DNA of 64,000 nucleotides from Gentiana macrophylla (Eukaryota > Streptophyta > Magnoliopsida > Gentianales > Gentianaceae): positions 1-64,000 of the forward strand of contig JAOBSW010001085.1 in assembly GCA_026214975.1 (NCBI GenBank). The letters run 5' to 3'. Within the stretch, counting starts at the first letter, position 1. Every line of letters starts with the position of its first letter. The notes under the pieces were generated by a model. It saw only the letters and a list, made by a program, of their open reading frames with translations. It ran no database searches and had not been told where the DNA came from. Below, in pieces: positions 11,757 to 24,300 of the stretch. A program made the translations under genes and the position numbers.

Positions 11757-14700
11757 TCAGCGGTGGTTCCTCCCCTGGAAACCGGCTTTGTTCTTTGCAA
11801 AGAAGGTACCTTTGTTCTTTGGTTTTGGTAGCTCATGGATATCCATCACTTGTATTGTTCTTTGCTTTTTAGCTTTTTCAAATATCAAAACAATAATAGA
11901 CATCAAAGCGAAAATCAATCAGTATGAAAGACAGTAGTTGCTTTTAGAGCACTTGCATTTGTGCAACTTAACAGATTATATATTTTTACAGACTTATGTA
12001 TCATAAACTCTACCATGCATAATTTGAATAGAGATTCTGCAACAAAAAAAAACGGAGATTCTGTTTTAAAGATGTGCCTAGAGATTCTGTTTTACAGATG
12101 CGCCTAGAGATTCTGCTACAGATGGATTTTGGTGGATCTGAATGGGTTGAATCTCTATTTTAGACAAAAATTACCTTGTTTTATAGAAACTAACGCAATT
12201 GTTCTTTACTCATGTATAATGATGATCAAAATGAAAGTCATACCATTTTCAGCTTCTTGATAATTCTCTTGAAGCCGCCTTCTAGCTGAATTTAGCCTGT
12301 CAATATCTACGGTGGATTCCTTTGACTTCTGCAAAACCCAAATAATGTTTAAGAGATTAAATTAGCTCTCATGCATAAGAATTCTTGTTTACAGAATATC
12401 TTTTCTGCGAGAGAAAGAAGTAAGCAAAAGTTGCCATCATAACGACATCTCCGGTGGGATGAAAACATGTTTCCATATTAGGATAAACTACGTCACCATC
12501 ATTAAAGACTCGATGCAGAAGCAAAAATTTGCATTTCAACCACCAAGAAGAGCAACTACACAAATATACGTGGTTTAGGTAAAAAGATCAACAAATAAAT
12601 TTATTTCTTCCTATGGCATTCATAGCGAAGCCCCTAAATTGTTCCGTATCCTTATAATTAGGGATAACATTTAAGAATAGCCCAAAAAACCAGCTCCAAC
12701 AGCATCCGCTTATCTAAAAAAAGAAAAAGAAAAAAGAAAAAAATAGGGATCGGATATAGTAAATCCCCATATATATGAAAGCTCATTGTAGCAATCTCTA
12801 AACAAATTTAAATGATTAAATAATATATAGAGATTGGGATGGAGAATTCGTCGTAGTGGAAGATAAATATTAATTGTGGAGATAGGGATGAGGATGCATG
12901 GATATGAATACTCAAATGTCATAAGGTTAAAGAAGGAGAATGGGATGAGAATAAATATTAATTGTGGAGATGGGGGAATGGATGGATATGAATACTCAAA
13001 TGTGGTAAATTAAGGAAGGAGAATGTTGTTATACAGTATTCTGAATACATCTGTAAAATACAGATAGATATATTATTTATTGTATTTTGGGGATGAAAGA
13101 TGTAGATGCTTCTAGGAATGCCCTTATGGCATATCACTGGTTCTGGCTTCTTCAAAGTAGCGGCCTAGCGGGTTATTTCTTCAATAGCAATTGCATATGT
13201 ATCACCTTCTTAATAGCACTGTCATCACTCATATTTGGAAGGTGGAAGGAGCTATCAGGGTCACTGACTTCAGGCCCATGCTGTCATGTGATCTATAAAT
13301 GAATTTACAAGATTTTGGCTTATAGATTTTATAGGACTAACCCTCTATTATAAGCTCTAATGAAGGGGGGCCACCGTTTGTGGTAAGCTTCTTCAGGCCA
13401 ATGTCCATATTATGCATGACTTAGTCAAGGTTACCACAAACATGCTAGGCAGGCCAGATGCGCTCTGAAAGTTGATCTTATAAAGGCATTAGACGTTGTT
13501 TATTAGGACTTCCTTATTGCCACTTTGAAGACCAAGGATTTTCTGAGCAAATTCATTCTTTGGATTGTCTGTTTGTCAACTCTGCCTCTTTCTCTGTCAA
13601 TCTCAGTGGTTTCCTTGTTGGCTATTATTCTAGCTCCAGAGGAAATCCCTTCTCTACCTACCTATTCAAGATTATTATGGAGATGCTACTTTTTTATGTC
13701 AACCAGATGTTATTAGCTGATTCTGATAAATTTCACTTTGAATATGTATAAAAAGAAAGGATAAAGGTTGTGAAGGACATGTTTTCATCTAAAATGGTTG
13801 AGAAGGACAAACATGTAACACGTGAAAAGTGGTGTTTAAGTCTATAAAATAAAGAATTTGTTGAAAGGGATTGATACAAGTGCTCTTAGACTTGAACTGG
13901 AGAGCAAGCAAGAAGTTAAGCCATATATGCATGTTTGACATAACAAAGAGTCTCTAGATATGCCTTTATTCACTTGGCTTGTTTACACTCGTTGACTGAT
14001 CACTCTGGACGGCCTCAATGCTTAGGGTGTTACTCAATCAAATATATGCTTGTGGTGTTACTAAAACATTTTCTTAGTTCCGTAGAATTCATAGTGCGTT
14101 TACTAATTGAGGAACTATCTTGTATTGGATTAAGCTAAGCTAGATTCCTGATCAGTTTCCAATTGGTCGTTCTAAGATTTGGCATCTCTGTGATTCTTTA
14201 CATAATCTACGGGGAGTGTAAGGTGAGGACCTTCCAACAGAAGGCAAGACTGGTTTTATTGTTGCTACTGGCATTACAAATACCGACTTTTTGTTTTGAG
14301 ATGGCGAGGCATTGTAAAATCTAAACTTATTTGGATCTTCATAACCTAATTTAGCTCGGAGATTTTAATAGCTTGTGTTTGTGTCGTTTTGGCTTGTGCC
14401 CTGAGTTAGCTGAACTCTTTAGATTGTAAATTTTGCTACTATCTATAGAAATTCCTCATTCACAATATAAAAAGAAAAGACCATACTATCAGCTATTGCA
14501 GACAAGAACCTAATAGAATAATGTAAAATAAAGATAAGCATAGACATGTAAGAAAAAGATGGTCTAGCTCAGTACACTTGTGGGAGGAGCGGAGGCAGAT
14601 TTAGGAGCAGAAGCCGATTTGGAAGCAGATGGTTGTGACCTTGATGGAGCTTCTCTAGGGAGGCCTGGTTTTGGCTTCACTTCTGGATCTGAATACTTCT

Positions 14701-16255
14701 TCTCAGAACTTGAACCACCATCTAATAAAACGAATAGGAGGATAACATGGGAAAGTAAGTAATCGTTTTTTTGCATACCAAAAACCTCTCTGTCAAACAA
14801 AACAACCTGAAACGAAGACTTACTTGGTGGGTTTGGGGAGAAAGCTGTAGAACCCTGAAAAAAGATACAATCAACTCACAACTTCAGATTGTTCCCAGCA
14901 TTTGAAATTTTGAGCCCTCTTTTCATCATGATTTCTCATATATTCCTTTAATGCGTAACATACAAATAGAAATGCTCGCAACTTCACCTTGTAACGACCG
15001 TTTTCTTGAGCTATTGGTTTTACATTTTGCTGAGGCGAATCCCCGTCAACTAACACCATCAACACAAAAAATGAAGCTCTTTAATACCAGATAAATAATC
15101 CCTTAATTATGGATTTCACTTTGAAATAGAGCTAGAAAAAATATCATATATCAGTAGTATCAATACACCATTAATTGAATGACATGAATTTCAAAAAATC
15201 ATAGACTAAAATCACATATACATCATGGCATGTTCATCATCGTCACTAAAGTTTTCTGCTTTATACCTTACCAGTAAACATAATGCACGGTTTAAGGAAA
15301 TTGCGTTCCCTTTTAGAAAACATTAAAGGGCAAAATACTACCAAGGAAGTCCTCGGAATGTTGCCTAGACTGCACCCATTCATCCACAACTTCTTTCCAC
15401 TTTCTTCAGGAAAAGGAAAAACAGAGCAAAAAAAAAAAATTGTTACTGAGAGTATACAGTCTATGAATCTAGATTAAGCCCTTCAAAAAAAATCCCATTC
15501 GGACTTCTGAAAACAGATACATACCTGACAAGAAACTTAACCAGTGTTCGGATCTCTTCGGACGGATGTTTCCTGAATCGGTTCACATGCCTGCCTATAT
15601 CAGTCTCCTGAGAACATGTTTTCCCCAAAAATACACGAAAAAGGAAATGTAATTCATCAGAAAAGATAATTAGGCCTCATTGAAAATTGAAATTACCATG
15701 ATGAAGAAAATATACCTGTAGAGCTGTATATGTAATATCCATATCCGCTAATTCTTGCAGTGATTCAATCAAACAGTCGTCATTCTACATACATCCACAT
15801 CATGAACATTTAAGCACAAGTATAATTGAGAATAAATACTAAGGAAAAATGGCAATCCAGACCTGCTTTAGATCTTGAAGACGTTCGCGTATTTTGAGAA
15901 TCTTGCTCTGTTCGTCGAGCTCCTCCTCCTCATCATCATCGAACAATCCACCAAAAGGATCAATTTCTTCGTCATCATCATTCTCCTCTTTGACAATATG
16001 ATTCGATTCCGGAGTCAACGGACTTCTATTATTATGCTGCTGTTCCTCGACAACCACATCATTCCCACAGCTGCGACAGAGCTGCCCGCCGCCGGAGCTA
16101 CTGGAACACATGTAGAGCTTCTCAACGATTTTATCACGGCGATTTTTCAGCTCCTCGTTATGGTCGGATGACGCAACCATAATGGCTGCATCAATTACCG
16201 ACCATACATCTGCTTTTGACTTGGACAGAATCGCCTGGAATTCATCCAAATTCAT
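11757..16255 (-). CDS. MED26C: Mediator subunit 26c-like protein (TFIIS N-terminal domain)
   Basis: A complete nine-exon gene. Exons: 16255-15863, 15784-15716, 15607-15525, 15403-15342, 15049-14988, 14854-14824, 14721-14576, 12328-12244, 11872-11757. The phases are consistent and give 348 residues, close to the roughly 350 of Arabidopsis MED26c. The N-terminus (MNLDEF, then DAAIMVAS) and an acidic [14 protein letters not shown] stretch near residue 100 match the family. The TFIIS-N/LW domain lies at about 118-200 ([32 protein letters not shown]). A Ser/Pro/Lys-rich linker follows. The C-terminus carries the family's [19 protein letters not shown] and [11 protein letters not shown] motifs. The protein would act in the nucleus, linking Mediator to elongation factors at RNA polymerase II. 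The exon 7 donor (AGT/GTACTG) is weak. Intron 7 is 2.2 kb and contains a LINE fragment. Reading through the exon 7 donor meets a stop three codons on, giving a truncated product. Confidence 0.93.
12863..13027. repeat. 88-bp imperfect tandem duplication in MED26c intron 7
   Basis: Two successive copies start with ATAAATATTAATTGTGGAGA at 12863 and 12951. Both contain GGATATGAATACTCAAATGT. Local duplication inside the long intron; no coding role. Confidence 0.7.
13190..13770 (+). pseudogene. LINE reverse-transcriptase fragment in MED26c intron 7, antisense
   Basis: Several plus-strand frames together show a plant L1-type reverse transcriptase: [14 protein letters not shown] text near 13240, then [12 protein letters not shown] (about 13460), [10 protein letters not shown] and a decayed [17 protein letters not shown] block (about 13580-13690). 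Frameshifts and stops break it throughout, and the catalytic YADD region is not recognisable. It lies antisense to MED26c between exons 7 and 8. Decayed LINE-like sequence may continue towards 14450. Confidence 0.75.
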
Positions 16256-16555
16256 GGTTGACTTTTGATTATCTACCTCAAATTCCTTTTCTTTTCTTTC
16301 AAAAGTTGTCTACCTCTTTCGATAAAAAATTCTTACACAAAAAGAGAATCTAGCTGAAGATCTTCAAGAAATGAATATATCCAATTGGATTTTATATCAA
16401 AAGCAGGGTACTGTGGTGGAATACTACAACAAGAGATTGTACGATCTGGCAGGAGAGCAGATCTGATGATTATGGTCTCTGGAAGTCATGAAAGGCTGCC
16501 AAGAGGAGTTAGGATAGATGCACTTTAGGAGATGGACGGACATTTTGTATTTTAT

Positions 16556-17551
16556 ACTCCCTCCGTTTTTTTATTTTACTTGCCGGAAAGCCAAAAAAAT
16601 CATAACAATATCTACACCAATTAATATATGTATCATAATAATCAATGATGTAAATCTTAATTGAAATACTATATTGAAAATGTGTATATGCATGGATAAT
16701 AGTATAATCAATGGTGTATATGGTTTATTTGGAAGGCCCGCTGTAATGCGGTGTATGATGACCCGCCGCTCTATGTCTCCTGTATCTGTTCCTCGGCACT
16801 TTCTACGGCCCAGGAGTATAGGGACGCATGGGGTGAAGGTATGGTCAGGGGAGGCTTGGCGCATCCGGATAGGTGGAAGGCCCCGACACTGGGGGTGGTT
16901 AAGTGCAATGCTGATGCTTCTATTGGGGCCTCTGGTTCAGGCTTGGGGCTCATTTTCCGCAATCACCAAGGTGTCATATTGGCGGCTTTTTCATTCCACT
17001 TGGACCCAAGTATTGAGGTAGCCCTTCTTGAGATGAGGGCAATTCTGATGGCACTGGTGGAGGCGCATCGGATAGGTTTGTCGAGGCTGGTAGTGGAGAG
17101 TGACAGTCTGACTTGTGTGCAAATGTTTCATGGCGTTGCAGAGGACACATCTCCCCTGGGTTGCCTCCGGCAGGATTGTCTGGCTGCGGCCTCTTTCATT
17201 CCGTTTGTTCAGTTTTCCTTTGTTAGGCGGTCCGGGAATGTCGCCGCATTTATTATCTAGTATGGCCTTTCTAATTTTGGTGTAGTTTCTTGGGGCACTC
17301 AGCCTCCACACGATGTTTCTCTACGTGTTTTGCAGACTGATTGATCAATAAACTTCTTTTACCACTCGGAAAAAAATCTAGCCTTGGAAAATGTCATTTT
17401 TTATTGGAGATGTAAATAACTTTTTATATATTATAATTAAATTGAGGATAAAGGTGGAAAAAATAATAAATATTGTATTGATATTATAAAATGACAGATA
17501 AACAAAAACAAATAAATCCTGAAAAGTGACGGTTAAAAAAAATTGATGGAG
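16556..17551. mobile_element. Stowaway/mariner-like ends enclosing a LINE fragment
   Basis: The left side reads TACTCCCTCCGTTTTTTTA at 16556. The right side, near 17545, reads TTGATGGAGTA before TATATA, giving imperfect inverted ends with TA flanks. The interior next to the right end shares TATTGGAGATGTAAATAA with the element near 7.7 kb. The LINE RNase H fragment appears to have inserted inside. The two ends may instead belong to separate elements. Confidence 0.4.
16718..17345 (+). pseudogene. LINE RNase H-like domain (RVT_3), one in-frame stop
   Basis: The reading frame opens upstream of the ATG at 16751 with WFIWKARCNAVYDDPP, a usual LINE linker. It then runs through VKCNADAS (first Asp), GSGLGLIFRNHQG, an LLEMRAILMAL segment (Glu), VVESDSL (Asp) and RRSGN. 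This is the plant LINE C-terminal RNase H fold with its acidic residues in place. A TAG at about 17258-17260 interrupts the frame; after it, YGLSNFGVVSW and the usual Pro-rich tail continue in the same frame to about 17340. Nothing upstream encodes the reverse transcriptase, so this is a 5'-truncated LINE tail rather than a host gene. Confidence 0.75.
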
Positions 17552-17854
17552 TAATATATACTCTCATGTCCCAAAATATAAAGTCCTATGGAATATTCAA
17601 TAGTTGTAAGAGTGAATGAGGCAAAAGTCCATTTTTCAACACAAATGAATAAACATCACACACTTTTTTTTTAGTTGCGAAAAAGACAAAAAAATTTCAG
17701 ACGGACAAAAATACCCTCACCTATGACAAGCGTTCAGCAAATCGCTGTTTGTCGCTTCACTTTCAGCGAACCTCACACATTCTTCTTATTTTTCATGATA
17801 CTTCTTTATTGTTGTTTCTTCTTTTCTTTCCTTTTTTTACTTTTTTTAACAACC

Positions 17855-18132
17855 GTAACTTTTAATTTATAACTCGGATCATCGAAATTGTTTCACCAAA
17901 ATTCGCATTTTATTTGCTCTTTATTTTGAGATTTCATACGATACCCTTCCGACGTAAATTTTGAAAGGCGAAAAAATATTTAAATTAATTGGAGCGTTTT
18001 TCTTATAAACGACCATAACTTATGATTTAAAACACCGATCATCAAAATTCTTTCACCAAAGTTCGTATTTTTTTCCTCTTCATTTTGAGATCTCATATGA
18101 CACCCTTTCGATGTAGTTTCTGAATCCGAATA
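17855..18132. repeat. About 146-bp imperfect tandem duplication
   Basis: Two adjacent copies share TTCACCAAA.TTCG.ATTTT, TTTTGAGAT.TCATA and a CCCTT.CGATGTA block. Sequence of the same type recurs inside the element at 61587-61985, so this is probably a duplicated piece of a dispersed family. Confidence 0.55.
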
Positions 18133-18920
18133 ATCGCAGTGTTTAAACTAACACAATAAACGTAACAGTATCACAGTATCAGTATCACAGATTATGTTTG
18201 CCTTATTGTCTCGATGCAATCTTTATCTTAACCAGCACAAGTATGTGAAATCTTTCTAAATAAAAGTTACAAGCTTAATTTCAACATTTGAAAATGCAAC
18301 ATACATCTAATTAATTAATAATTGAGATAACATAACATTTTTTTGTATGGGTGATCATTTCTATAGAAAAGATTCACAATGCACTATTCTAGTGAAATAG
18401 GCTTGTTTGGTTCTCAAGTCGAACCCCACGTTGTGATATTGAAGAGTTGTTGCTCCAATCAAATTCAAACGGTTTGATGGTCGGATGTCATGCAAATCAC
18501 GTTTTTCATTGGAGTCCTATGAAACAACTCATCTATATCCAACTGAATCGCGGTATGAGGACCCAACACCAGATTCATCAACGGAAATGGATTTACAAGT
18601 GTCGACGTTTTATAACATAGTACATTCGGAAGTTCTTTCAAATTTTTTTAACCATCCTTTTGCCTTATAAGCGTAACAGTATCACATTATCACTAACACA
18701 ATAAGCGTAATAAAGATCACGATGATCGTGATCAATATCGATGATCGATATCACTGATTATGTTTGCCTTATTTTTCCAAGTAATGAGATCACAAGAATG
18801 TGAGTAATGATATCACGGTATCGTATCACGATGATCGTATCACGATGATCGGTATCACAAGTAACAATATCATAGTATCGTGATATCGGTAACGATGATC
18901 ACACTAATACCATTACCATT
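18133..18920. repeat. Cluster of GATC/TATCAC palindromes
   Basis: GATCACGATGATCGTGATC (18715-18733, 9-base arms around one G) is followed directly by ATATCGATGATCGATAT (18735-18751, 8-base arms). Variants of GTATCACGATGATCG recur to about 18910, and looser TATCACAGTATCA runs occur at 18160-18200. No gene overlaps it. Role unknown. Confidence 0.6.
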
Positions 18921-19910
18921 ACCATTGATTAGCCAAAGATCATGGACTCAACAAGCTTTACAACAACACCTACAACTTATATTCCTCATGGATTAAAAGC
19001 GAAAACAAACCGTAAACTAAAAACCATTTGGATAATAATGTAATCACATTAACACCCAAAAAACTTGTGTATTTTCAAATAATACATTCAATCACAATTA
19101 ACACCTTTAATCATAATGGAAAAAATATTACTTTTCGTGAAATGTTTGCAAATACTCACAACTTTATCCATATGTCATAAATTCAGCCAAGTATCTCAAT
19201 ATATAGCATTAATATCACCTTATAAACTCACAATTCAAATTTCAATCACAAAGCATCTTAGTTCATCAATTTTCAATTTTCAGTTTGATTCGTTTATCAA
19301 TCATATAAGCGTGTACTTGAATCATAACAAGAAATCAAAGACTGATTAGGAGTGAGTACTTAGCTTTAGAAGATGATTTCTTGTTCATTTAATGGCATTG
19401 ATCTCATCCCATTTTCTCAGTTCGATTCGTTCATATCTCCAACCCGTTTAATCAAATCCAGCTTCATCTAAGAGATGCTTACATGAAATTATCAAAATGC
19501 GCCGAGGAATCTGGTTGTGAGCAACGGAGTATCCATATGATGAACCTTGATGTTTCTCCGATACCAAGCGCAAACAACAATTTCCTTAAAGTTGTACTTC
19601 CAGTTGACATTATGCAAAAACATAGGCTGCTAATGTTTGGCAGCCTTTATTATTTTCAATATTTTTTTACTTTATATTATCGCTGGGCATGGAAAATACT
19701 AGTAGCTGAATCTTGATAATAATACTACTAACAATTTGCTTCAACACTACAAAATATAATGCATAAAAAATTGTAAACAACAAAAAACCATATGTTGAAA
19801 TTATTAGATCAAGAAAAATAGCAACAGCAACAGGTCAAATGGATGATTGGTGATGATTGATGACCACCGCCGGGAGGTGGTGGTGGTGAGGCTTTTATAG
19901 ACGGTGGTGG
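18921..19910. other. Intergenic, no gene seen
   Basis: AT-rich sequence between the palindrome cluster and the copia LTR. Open frames at 19116-19349 and 19483-19716 show no recognisable domain, and I treat them as chance. A GGTGGT-rich patch at about 19860-19910 abuts the LTR. Confidence 0.5.
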
Positions 19911-21364
19911 TGTTGAAATAGTGTCCTAAACCCAATCGGGTTGGATCGGATCTGACCGGGTCAGATCATTTCTACTATTTATTTATGTTTATACATATAA
20001 TAAATGACATTCTGTTATTATATATTTGTTCGTTTAACGGACCAATTACGATACTGTTATATGATAACGTCCCTAGTGTCAAACTGTGAAAGAGAAACCA
20101 TGTTAGTGATTATGGTTTATGAGATCTTGACTCACTTTAAAAGGTTTGATACTTTAATGTCTCTAGTCGTATGTAGCGTCAAACGGGACATTGATGGTAC
20201 GATTAGACTAGCACGTATTGGATGTCTTATATCTTTATGAAGGTAGGATAGATCTCGTCTATCGAAGTGTAGGGACACTTGGACTGTACGTGGACGTGTA
20301 TTAGAGAATGCGTACGTCAGACTGACCCACTTACTTTATTAAGTATCACACTATGTGGCGGTTGTGTAATTATCCTGAGACCGGAGTCTTCATGACATCA
20401 CGGTGTGGATTGTCATACTTTGACACTATTGAGGTTTTCCCTAGCCATGAGGCGATCATGCGGTAGTGATTGTGTGTGATACTGAAGAATCTGTAGGATT
20501 CATGTTGTTCATCCGGAAATCACGTATCCTATGATTTCGTAAATATCTGAAAGGGCCTTCTTATAAGGAATGTCTTATTCTCAAAAGTCTTTGAGAAGTG
20601 GAAGTAATATGTTACTTCGAGAGAGTAGGATATTCAGATTATAAGATACGGCCGTTAATGTATTGACACTCGAGAAACGACCGTATGAATATTGTAATAA
20701 ATGATAGGATTCTATTTACACGGTAATCGTTTCACATGAAGGGTAGTAGTCATTGCATTTGACTCTTACGATGATTGGGGTCGTGGGACGTGTTGCTTTG
20801 ACGCTATCCATGATCGTTAGGTATGAAGGGAATTTTCGTAATTTCACTTTGTGTTGAAGGGAATTTTCGTAATTGCACTTTGTGCCTACGGCCAACATAT
20901 TCGGAAGCCTATCAGGTCACACACATAAGAACATCTACTCGGAAGCTTCTCCCAATCAGATTGGGACACGGTTGGGTCGCCACTCTCCCTATATAAGAAA
21001 GGGGTTGGCTAGCTCTTTGTACATCACAATTAGAAGAGTTCTAATTTACAAAATAAACTGAGAGCTTCTTCGAGAGGGATTTAGAGAGAGAGAGAGAAAA
21101 TGCAGGTCTAGCAACCGGATTTTTCTAGTAGCTATCCAAGGAGGATTCCGGCGAGGTGCTCGTGTGGATATTGATAGAGACCGGACACGTGGACGGCTCG
21201 TGCACTACTACTCTCCGTAGACGGTCAAAGCGTCGATATTTTAGATCAAGCAAGGTAACCACCGTCTATAAACTTATTATGTTTGTTGCTTAAACGAAGT
21301 CGATCCTGGTTAAAAGGAAATAAAATTTTGAATTCCGCTGCGTTCCCGCATAGATTTCCTAACA
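19911..21364 (+). mobile_element. 5' LTR of copia copy B
   Basis: Begins TGTTGAAATAGTGTCC and ends TTTCCTAACA directly before the primer-binding site. It is about 1.45 kb, shorter than the LTR of copy A, because the AT-rich middle segment (counterpart of about 5340-5940) is deleted near 20935. A TATA-like CCCTATATAAG lies at about 20987, with a plausible transcript start downstream of it. Confidence 0.88.
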
Positions 21365-21365
21365 G

Positions 21366-21376
21366 TGGTATCAGAG
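21366..21376 (+). other. Primer-binding site of copia copy B
   Basis: TGGTATCAGAG, complementary to the initiator Met-tRNA, one base after the LTR end. Confirms plus orientation. Confidence 0.88.
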
Positions 21377-24300
21377 AGAGCTTCGAGCTTAAGCAATAAG
21401 CATGTAATTTGCGTAGTTGATTTTATTGTTTAAATCACGTAATTAAAAGATGAAAAAAATTATTAAGTAAACGATACACGAAATGAAAAGAAAAAAAACG
21501 AGATCGGGTGGTGCTCGGCCGACTAACATGGCACCACCACCGTGGTCGGTCTGCGGCGGCGGCGGCGGGCAAACTCTTTGCCGGCGTTGGTTGAGTGGTC
21601 AAATGTGGTGGATCTCCAAAATTTTTGTTTGTGTATTTGTGATTCAATATGGTTCATAGTTGTGTTTGATATCTCTTTGTTTAGTTGGTGTCATATGGCT
21701 AACTAATTGTTCAATTAGTTTGGGCCAATTGGGATGCCACATGCATTAAATAATTTTGGCGTTTTCAAAATATTTGATTTTGGAATAGGCGCAGCGCAAG
21801 CGCTTTTCAAAATTTTGATTATGGAAAGGGTAAGAGAGATGCCTTTTGGTTTTGGAAACCAAAGCGATCATCCTTTGATTAAGAATCAAAAGGAAAGAAA
21901 CTAAAGAGACCTAATTTTAATTTTGATTTAAATTTGAATAGTTCTAATTAATTAAAATTAAAATAGAAATCGTTTTAAAATTAATCGTTACTTTTATTTC
22001 GATTAAAATCATTTAATTAATTAAATGTTAATTAGTTAATTGATTAGATAAAATTATTTAATTGATTAAGCGTTAATCGATTAATTAAAGATGCAAGTTG
22101 GTACTTTTAGTATTTATCTTTTCATAAGATTTTTATTGTATGGATTAGTATTGTTAGATATAATATGATTATATGGATTCGATTGATCATGGACTCACCA
22201 ATAGGATAGATGTGAATGATTTAAATTTTCTGTTGTTTTTAAATTGTCCTAGGCCGTTATGAAGAACGTGACCTAGCTTATTTTCTGCAATATCCAGTTC
22301 CCCTTAACTCTCCCTGTGTACGGCGGGTGCATTTATTTTATTATATAGAATGTTATGTAACAAGAATGGAGCAAAAGAAGGAGACCAAAGAAAGACAAAG
22401 ATCCCATTGGAGATGTCGCATTAAAGATCCTATTGGCGGTTGCAACTACCCTTAGATTTTGACCTGCGGTTTCGTCAGTTTGTATTCGAAACCGCACTTT
22501 GGAAAAGTCCATGATCATACCGGATACTTAACGCATTTATTTAGTTTGTGCTTGTATTTATTTTATATGATACGATAGATGCATGACTAGGCACGATCTA
22601 GATGAATGTGTAGAATGTATGTCTATAGAGATAGATATATTTGATGAGACCGTAATTGATGAAATTAATTAAGTGAATTAATTTAAAATTAGTCCCACAA
22701 CAAAACTCGAGTCATATGTCTCCCAATATTATAATGACGGTGAAGAGCCCTTGTTCGGATCCAACTGATCTGCCCACGTCGGGAGTTGACCTACCTTAGG
22801 TATATTGTTATTATCGAGCTATGATCGTTATGAGATCTCCTGAATATTTGGGCTATGACTCGACTAAGAATATTGCGGTGATTGGGCCACGTCAGGACCG
22901 TTTGATTTTAGAGATAAGAGGTGGCTATCACATAGAGATGTGAGTTGTCAAAGAGTTGACTGGTCAACCAATGGAAGCCGCATGAGATGCGACCGTAAGC
23001 ATACCCACCTTTCGAAATTGACCCGGTCGATCCCCACGTTGGGATCGAGTCAACTAGATTGGATTCCATCCACTAAAGATTTTTGGAGAATTCTTGAAAG
23101 TCAATTGAGAGTCGTTGACTAGTGGGAGCAAAATCATAAACCAAAAAACCATTTTTGATTTTGCATGTATAAACAACAACACTCTTTTATCTTTATTTTT
23201 ATGTTTTAGTTTTCTAGCAAACTTATATTTCTATGTTTTTATTCTCTATTAGTAAAATCAAATTATGATTTGTTACCTTTTGAGAAACGTTCTCAAGTAT
23301 GGTTAAAATAAGCAATGACATGAGCAACCTTGTCATAATAGTTAGAAACAAATAGACTACATATTTGATGGAGTGCTTCAAGACTTTAATTATTAATTAA
23401 TAAGCGGAAGCTCATTATATGGTTAAATCACTTGAAATAAGTTTCAATGAATTATTCACATATTGGATATGATCCAATATGGTCATTCTATCATACGATG
23501 ACAATTAATTAAAACGTTGGATAAGAATGACCACATCGAATTTTGGAAACGTTATTTTCAAAATTGTAAGATTTAAGTAATGACTTAATTCTTTAATCAT
23601 TGATTGGAGATTAATTAAATGGTTCATGTTTTGAATATGATTCAGAAGGTTAAATAAACTATTTAATAAACTTTAGATTTTCTTTACGAAAGAAAATTGA
23701 AGTCATAGCTCTTGTGATTTTTCTTAAGCCTTATGAAGACTAAACTAAGAAATATTTACAAGTGCTTAAGGGATTATAAAAGGAAAGTTAGGCATGTGTT
23801 TGAACAAGAGAACTTATCAAAGTTTCTATTCTAAGCAAGTAAGTTGAGATAAATCTATCTCAAGTCAACTCTTAGATATATGATATCTTACGAGTATGAT
23901 TAAATTAGAAATATTAAATACAAAATATCCTAAGATATGGAAGGTGATGCAAACGTTGCTACATTATCATATTGTATTATGAATCTGGTAAACTGATAGA
24001 AGAACTAAATTAATGTTATTATGTTCCAGTTGTTGTGTCTGTTAGGATTTAGTAGACATATTCAATTGTAAGAAATAAATGTTATTCCGATAAAGTTGAG
24101 CGATCCTTTGAATCTAACATGCTAGATTGATGTCACTATACAGTTGATATAGGTGATGAAATCTCAACCGAGTATTTGTACGGCTGTTATCCTTGATATT
24201 TGTGGTTGTTCTAGACAGAGTCTCTATGGAGGAGAGTCATGTGATCAGATGTCATTCTGATGATGTCTGAACCATGTGATTATGAATCATGTGGTAGTAC

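Noticed and set aside
16674..17311. Several overlapping 60-115-codon frames on both strands
   Set aside because: All are shadows of the LINE RNase H frame beginning before 16751.
21435..21647. Minus-strand open frame with an Ala-rich stretch and SRPSTTRSRFFSF, similar to one at 4676-4918
   Set aside because: Both are the same antisense stretch of the copia leader in the two element copies; the similarity reflects shared repeat sequence, not a protein.
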